DNA of 64,000 nucleotides from Ampelocalamus luodianensis (taxonomy: Eukaryota; Streptophyta; Magnoliopsida; Poales; Poaceae). Positions 58,725 to 64,000 of this stretch are shown in pieces. Every line of letters begins with the position of its first letter. Within the stretch, counting starts at the first letter, position 1. The position numbers were made by a program, and so were the translations under genes. The DNA lies in contig CM070625.1 in assembly GCA_036346255.1 (NCBI GenBank), forward strand, positions 18,251,488 to 18,315,487, in the 5' to 3' direction. The notes under the pieces were generated by a model. The model did not search any database. It saw nothing but the letters and a program-made list of their open reading frames with translations, and had not been told where the DNA came from.

Positions 58725-60743
58725 TCACGAGGCCATCATTGCCGGCGGTGCAACGCCGGAGGTGGGGCATTCCGTGGTTAGCTCCGCGTTGGCGGCCGAG
58801 GTGGTCGCCCACCGCCGGCATGCCCTGCCGAGCGACGCGGCCTTTTGCCGCGCGCGGTCCGTGCCGGTGCCCATCAGCTCCCATATCGCCCACTCCACGC
58901 CGGAGACCGCCATCACCTGCGTCACCGCGGCGGTGCCCACGCGCCGGCACAGCAGCACCAGCGCGGCCGCCGCGCACTCCTTTGACCACTCCGTACCGCG
59001 CCGCATTTCGGCCACCAACCGCGCCACGGCGCCGTCGATATTGACGATAGCCTCTGCGCCTCCGCGCTTGGCCAACGACGCCAGTACCGCCGCGGCGGTC
59101 TCCTCCTCGCTGATTGCCGATAATGCCGCCTCCGCGGCGCCTGCTTCCACGAGCTTTCCGACGTTCTCCCTCTCGCCGGACAGGCACAGCAGAGCGGCTA
59201 GCGCGTCCTTCTTGGTGCTCGAGGGGCCAGTGCGCACGAGAAGCACTACCCTTTCGACCACGCGTGGGTTCCGGCCAAGCCGGCGGCGATACGAACGGAC
59301 GGCTGACAAGCTGAGCACAGTGGCCGCGGCGTTCTCCTTCACGCGCCACGACGCGCCGGAGCCCATGACGTGGCAGAGCGCCTCCATGGCGCCCTCGGCG
59401 TGCATGACGCGCTTCTTGTTGGCCTCGAGGATGGAGAGGTTGAGCAGCGCCGTGGCGGCGTTGAGCTGGAGCGCGGCATCTTCGGAGTGGAGCAGCGGCA
59501 CGAGGAGCGGGACGGCGCCGGCCTCCCCGATGAACGCGCGGTTGTCTGAGCCCGACTTGGAGAGCTGCCGGATCTCGTGTACCACGCGGTTGGCTGCGTC
59601 AGGGGAGAAAGAGACCGAGAGCTTCTTCACAAGAAACGACGCGGTCATGCGCGCCGCCTCCAGCGCGGCCTTGTTCGCAGTCACAACCGGCGCCGGCTCG
59701 GGCTTGCCAGGCTCGCATCCTTCCATGGCGACGCCGTTTTCCCGGCACCACCGCGAGATCAAGTTCTTGAGCGCCTTGTTGGGCACAAGCTCCAAATCGG
59801 GAAGCACTTGACCGGTCTTGGGGCACGTCGACTTGCCGGAGCCGAACCACCGGGTAATGGACTCGCGGTCGTATGTCTGGCCGCTAGCAACCACAACCGG
59901 GTCTCTCATTAAATCGAGAGAGATGGGGCACCGGAAGTCCGGCGGCAGCGCCGGAGGCTCAGCGCCGTCGTCGTCAAGATCCACCTTGGAATCCAACGGC
60001 CGCGGCGTGGCTGCGCTGAAGAGGACGCACTTGGCGTATCGGAGGAGGCCGACGAGGGCAATCATGGCCGACATCCACCTCTCCGCCACGCGGTCGCCGA
60101 TCTCCCGCTCCAAGATCTCGATCTCGTCGCTGCAGCTCGCCGGGTCGTTGATGCCCACCTCCTCGAGGATTCCCTCCAGCCTCTCCCGCTCCGGCACGAT
60201 CTCCCGCTCGACTTCTTGGATCAGCGCCAGCACGCTGGCCTTGAGCTCCTGCTCCGCCGCGGCCGCCTGCGAGCGGCGCCGGCACTGGCGCGACGCGAGG
60301 GCGAGGAGGTCCGCCACGTCGTCGGCGAGCCCGAGCTCGGACACGGGGAGGAGGTCGATCAGCGTCGCCAGGTCGTGCTGCAGCTCCCGCACCCGCGAGG
60401 CCACCTCGTCCGACTGCAGCAGCAGGCACATGCGGCTGCGCGCCGAGCAGTCGGCCACGACGGCCTTGAACCGCTGCAGCACCAGGAGCACCTCGCGCAG
60501 GCACAGCGACGCCGACCTCGGCAACCCCCCACAATGCATCAGGTCATCGAACACCGCGACAAGAAGCTTCGCCCGCCTCGACACGGACGCGAACACAGCC
60601 CGTAAGAACGGCGCCGGCGCCTCGGCGGCGGACAGGTCCCACGCCAGGCGGTGCAGGGACCGGAGAATCTCCCCGTCGGGCGCCGACGAGGAGTAGGGCG
60701 AAGAAGGCGACGCAACTGCCGCCGCGTTTCTTGCGCTAGCCAT
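58725..60743 (-). CDS. U-box/ARM-repeat E3 ubiquitin ligase (PUB), 672 aa
   Basis: Plant U-box proteins are E3 ubiquitin ligases: the U-box recruits the E2 and ARM repeats bind substrates. An N-terminal helical region typical of the PUB16-19 type (residues about 22-245) is followed by a complete U-box (about 268-338) with DFRCPISLDLMRDPVVVASG, TYDRESITRWF and TCPKTGQ. ARM-like repeats run about 375-640, for example LNAATALLNLSI and KENAAATVLSLS. The length is near that of Arabidopsis PUB16-19 (about 670-730 residues from memory). The gene is intronless, GC-rich and undamaged. The start at 60743 lies ~80 bases below a TATA box and begins the conserved N-terminus. Roles of relatives in stress, immunity and ABA signalling are known for the family; this copy's role is not shown by sequence. 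Confidence 0.94.
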   Translation of the reverse strand: MASARNAAAVASPSSPYSSSAPDGEILRSLHRLAWDLSAAEAPAPFLRAVFASVSRRAKLLVAVFDDLMHCGGLPRSASLCLREVLLVLQRFKAVVADCSARSRMCLLLQSDEVASRVRELQHDLATLIDLLPVSELGLADDVADLLALASRQCRRRSQAAAAEQELKASVLALIQEVEREIVPERERLEGILEEVGINDPASCSDEIEILEREIGDRVAERWMSAMIALVGLLRYAKCVLFSAATPRPLDSKVDLDDDGAEPPALPPDFRCPISLDLMRDPVVVASGQTYDRESITRWFGSGKSTCPKTGQVLPDLELVPNKALKNLISRWCRENGVAMEGCEPGKPEPAPVVTANKAALEAARMTASFLVKKLSVSFSPDAANRVVHEIRQLSKSGSDNRAFIGEAGAVPLLVPLLHSEDAALQLNAATALLNLSILEANKKRVMHAEGAMEALCHVMGSGASWRVKENAAATVLSLSAVRSYRRRLGRNPRVVERVVLLVRTGPSSTKKDALAALLCLSGERENVGKLVEAGAAEAALSAISEEETAAAVLASLAKRGGAEAIVNIDGAVARLVAEMRRGTEWSKECAAAALVLLCRRVGTAAVTQVMAVSGVEWAIWELMGTGTDRARQKAASLGRACRRWATTSAANAELTTECPTSGVAPPAMMAS

Positions 60744-60820
60744 TGCTGCAATCTGAAGGCAACGATCGAACGAGTTAAGTGAATGAATGAATGATATGGA
60801 AGGGGAAGGTGAGGAGCTGT

Positions 60821-60830
60821 GTATATATAC
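60821..60830 (-). promoter_or_regulatory. Candidate TATA box of the U-box gene
   Basis: GTATATATAC on the minus strand, about 80 bases upstream of the start codon. Confidence 0.65.
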
Positions 60831-62825
60831 GACGAGTGAGACGTTTGGCGCGTTGAGTTGTGCGAGAGCTGTGAAGGGGTTGGAACCTGGAAGGAATCCT
60901 CCTGACCTGTGTGAGCCGTGATGCGACGGTTACTCGTCACGTGCTTTGTTTATTGCTTTCTTTCTCTTATTTTTGTGGTGAGATGGTTTGAAGGAAAATG
61001 TCGTGAATTGCTGGGCGGCTGGGATGGATTGGATGGGTGGGGTTTGATGACTCGGCTTGGGTCTGGCAGTTGATGGGGCTGGTTGGCTTGATCGGATCGC
61101 TTCCAAGCCCTCTGCTTCTGCAGGCCGGGTTAGGGTTGGAAAGCTTCTAAGCTTGTGCTTTGCAGGCTGCGCAGTGACACAGTCCATGGCTGCTGGCTCC
61201 GTGCCCTTACCTCGATTGCATTTTGTGTCACGGAATAGTCCCTACTTTGTCGACCAAGGAATGTGCATATCTTACCTTAACTAATAAAAGAGAGAGTTTA
61301 CTCCCGCACAGCAGGAGAAGGAGAATCGTTCCCACCCTACGTAAGTAAAAAAAACCAATAAACCCTCACGCGCACTGAGACTATCGTGTCAGTCACAACG
61401 CGCCCTTAACATAGCCGCTCCTCGCATCTGCACTATCGCCGTCCGCTCTTCTTCCTCCGATTCCGTGCCCCGCCCCGCCTTGCACCCACATCGGCGGCGT
61501 CACCCTTGGTTCACGCACCTTCGACCTCGCCATCGCTAAAACCACCCTCGCCACTAGTCGTCCGCGTGCGTCCCTTATCCCTCGGGGCTTGCAGAGCTCC
61601 ATACGTCATATTCCCCTTCTCCCTCCCACTATCGCCCTAGGCTATGTCGTCGCCACTCCACCTACTCCCCCATCCCCATCTCCTCCCTCACCCTCTCATC
61701 TTGTGCAAAATTTGTGTTTCCATTGCAACACTAGGATACTCTGCTAATTGTAATATACATGTTAATTTCCTCCTTCCTCTCACACTCATACTCACAGGAG
61801 AATCGAACATGCGGTCACTTTTTTAAGGCTTTATTGACATGGTAGGTAGTGGACTATGATAATATTGTTTGGTTTACCCACTTTTGAACATATTCTTATT
61901 TGGCTACTTTATTTTTATAAACCGTGTTGCGCAGTGAGATAATTGTGATATAGATAGCAAAAGAAGATACGGAAAGTAGTTACCAGAAAAGAACGAATAT
62001 GATAAATATAATATTTTTTAGGAATGATAAATTTAATCTGATTTGCCAAACAATTCAAAAGATCTTTTGCAACTTCGTTCCTACAACAGCTTCGGTCATG
62101 CGGCTCATGCCGCACAACCAAGACTGTAACCGCAAATTGTGCCTAAGTGCTAATTTCCACTTCGAAGAGGTTGATACCGTGGCCCTGTTTGATTTGCTAC
62201 TGTTGCAAACCAAATCAAACATCGGTAATGTCAACAAAAATTTGTTGTTGTTTGGTTTGCTACTAAAATTTGGTAATACCTATGAAATTGGGTAACGCCA
62301 ATAAAATTCAATATCACACGTGGGTAATCCGAGGGCGAAAAAATCATTCACCAAAAGTTCAGTAACACCTAAATTTGTCTTTGCTCAAGTTTTGGCTATG
62401 CCAAAAAAAAAAATGGCTTTGCTCAGTTGGGCTCATTTTCTCTGCTAGACAATACAACTCAATCTCATACCACACTTGTTCGAAAGAACAGCGACAAAAC
62501 AATCATTTTCTTTTTGCAACTAGTTGGATTGTGATCGGGTCACATTTTGCATCCACTACCAGGTTTAGTTTGCACATGAAGTTCACGTTGAACCAAATAC
62601 TTACTCAGCGTATTGGCATGCTATTATCTTCTAGTTAAGGTTCGAAAGACAACAAAGCAGAGTCAGGACAGAAACAAATACCGGACCAAGTACCTAATCA
62701 AACAGTAACTATATTTGCCCTGTAGAAAGGAGTTTTTGCCCTATATGCCACTGTTGGCACCATTATTAATGGAATTTGTCGTTTATGGGCCGTAATACCA
62801 AAAATGGCACAACCTACTTACAGGA
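60831..62825. other. Upstream region of the U-box gene, no gene seen
   Basis: It contains promoter sequence, a C-rich stretch at 61390-61630 and AT-rich sequence beyond. A partial inverted similarity around GTTTGATTTGCTACTGTTGC and GTTGTTGTTTGGTTTGCTAC (62188-62265) may mark a small MITE, but boundaries were not found. Confidence 0.5.
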
Positions 62826-63275
62826 GGCTGATACGCGTCCAAAACTGTGCCTCCCGTGCTTAGATTTTATCTCCACCGCATATCCGGCGCCCAGACTTGC
62901 CTCGACCCGCCACGTGGCCGCTACCGCTCATCCAGCGCACGGCGCCGGCTCCGCCGGTCCCTATGCCACAAACGCGCCAGGGCTGTACACCTGGCGCCAC
63001 GTGGGCGAGTCCACTCCCCCCCACCACCCCGAACCACCTCTGTCGTGCCATGGTGGCACGGTATTGCTGTTGTCCGGGGGCCAGGTGTGCGGCCCTGGCG
63101 TGTCCGTGGCAGGGGGACCGGCAAAGTCGGCGCCGTGCGCTGGTTGCACGAACAAGCTTGTTCGAGCGTCAGATGAGCGGTAGTGGCCACGTGGCGGGAC
63201 AAGGCGAGGCCGAATGCCAGATGTGCAGTGGAGATGAAATCTAGACACAGGTGGCACAGTTTTGAATGCGTGTCA
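62826..63275. repeat. Long inverted repeat (foldback element), about 450 bp
   Basis: Left arm 62826-62990 (CTGATACGCGTCCAAAACTG, then CCCGCCACGTGGCCGCTACC) is the imperfect reverse complement of the right arm 63080-63275. The centre is GTGCCATGGTGGCAC (63045-63059). The right arm has about 30 extra bases (63148-63175) containing AACAAGCTTGTT. No matching target duplication was found. A MITE or MULE-like foldback is likeliest. Short ORFs inside read from the arms and are not genes. Confidence 0.78.
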
Positions 63276-64000
63276 ACCCCCGACACGTCTGTTGTACCAC
63301 GGCCAATTCCGCTAATAACAATGTCAACAGTAAAAACTCTAGAGAAAGCGACAAACGGATAGCGACATATGGCGCGGCAACCGTGCATTCACCTCAGATA
63401 GTGCTGGCCAAAATTAACAGTTGCCCGTGCCGAATTCCACAGTACTACAACAATGACTCCATCACGTACGTCGAACAGCGCTCTCCGGCGAAAATAAACA
63501 ACCCGCCGCGCCGGATCACGAACAGTAGCGGTCAAATTTTTCACGGAAGCCGGCAATAAAGTACCGTTTGACCTCCAAAGTTACTCGTAACAAGTGGGCA
63601 ACTTTTACAAGCTACGGACCGGTGATGCAACACGTGCCATAAAGTTAAATTAATCTGAATTATTCCCAAGAGCAACACCGTCCTACCTAAGAAATCCAGG
63701 CATGCATAGAGTCTTTGACTTGACCCGATCAAGACGCAAGGCTCGCGCGCGAACAAGAGGCCATGTGGCAGCACCGCAGCGGCGGCGGCAACTTTTGACC
63801 CCGGACATCTACGTACTCCATCTGACGGCGGGGTAACTAGTGGTAATTCCATCCGATAAGCAAATCCAGCGAGATACGTTCGCGTGGACGGCCGGCAAAA
63901 GCCAGTGAGGCAGGCGCGCGCCTTCGGCCCGACGTCAAGGGCTCAAGGCCGACGTGGAAACCACGACGTCCAGAACCTTCTTCCCCGCCGACCAACGTTC
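63276..64000. other. Intergenic, nothing recognised
   Basis: Moderately GC-rich sequence to the window end, with no domain, RNA gene or repeat that I can support. Confidence 0.5.

Noticed and set aside
58705..59811. Long plus-strand ORF (368 codons) opposite the U-box gene
   Set aside because: Antisense shadow in GC-rich coding sequence; the minus frame encodes complete U-box and ARM domains.
59818..60696. Plus-strand ORF of 292 codons
   Set aside because: Antisense to the N-terminal part of the U-box protein; no domain.
62776..63388. ORFs of 100-155 codons on both strands
   Set aside because: Produced by the arms of the inverted repeat; mirrored readings with no domain.

Overview
The window is nuclear DNA of a flowering plant, almost certainly a grass. 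It holds two single-ORF plant genes, an OVATE family protein and a U-box/ARM E3 ligase, in a large amount of nested LTR retrotransposon and hAT transposon sequence. The element types (Tat, Reina-like and Tekay-like gypsy elements, an Angela-like copia LTR, an L1-type LINE, pack-type hAT elements) fit a grass genome. The species cannot be fixed by eye. I saw no bacterial, organellar, CRISPR, rRNA or tRNA signature.

Region 1 (1-26042) is a stack of insertions. A Tat-lineage gypsy element (234-26037, target duplication ACTGG on both sides) carries a Reina-like gypsy element (4218-21256) in its reverse transcriptase/RNase H region. That element carries a small hAT with formin gene pieces (4959-6601) and a Tekay-like solo LTR (about 10505-21161). 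The solo LTR is split by a 7.6 kb hAT with a decayed transposase (11539-19148), and the hAT is split by a 3.2 kb solo LTR (15607-18797). Most junctions show target-site duplications, so the order of insertion can be read.

Region 2 (26043-31253) is gene-bearing. The OVATE family gene lies on the minus strand at 29075-30154 with a plausible TATA box and polyadenylation signal. Region 3 (31254-35765) is a 4.5 kb solo LTR with a perfect CCAAT duplication. Region 4 (35766-38388) holds a decayed GRF-type zinc-finger gene fragment and a minisatellite of about 37 bp.

Region 5 (38389-56829) is a second nest. A minus-strand, 5'-truncated LINE is interrupted by an Angela-like solo LTR and bounded by a Reina-like gypsy element (from 42014). 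The gypsy element contains a pack-hAT with a PPR gene fragment (42618-44955), a gag-only non-autonomous LTR element with an open 354-residue gag (46163-51076), and a copia element with 115 bp LTRs (from 51809) whose 3' half is deleted, so that copia RT sequence runs directly into gypsy RT sequence.

Region 6 (56830-64000) is gene-bearing again, with the U-box/ARM gene on the minus strand (58725-60743) and a roughly 450 bp inverted repeat at 62826-63275. The two host genes do not form a pathway together. The rest of the window is the record of element insertion, LTR-LTR recombination and decay. The most unusual content is the gag-only LTR element, the two gene-capturing hAT elements and the deep nest.
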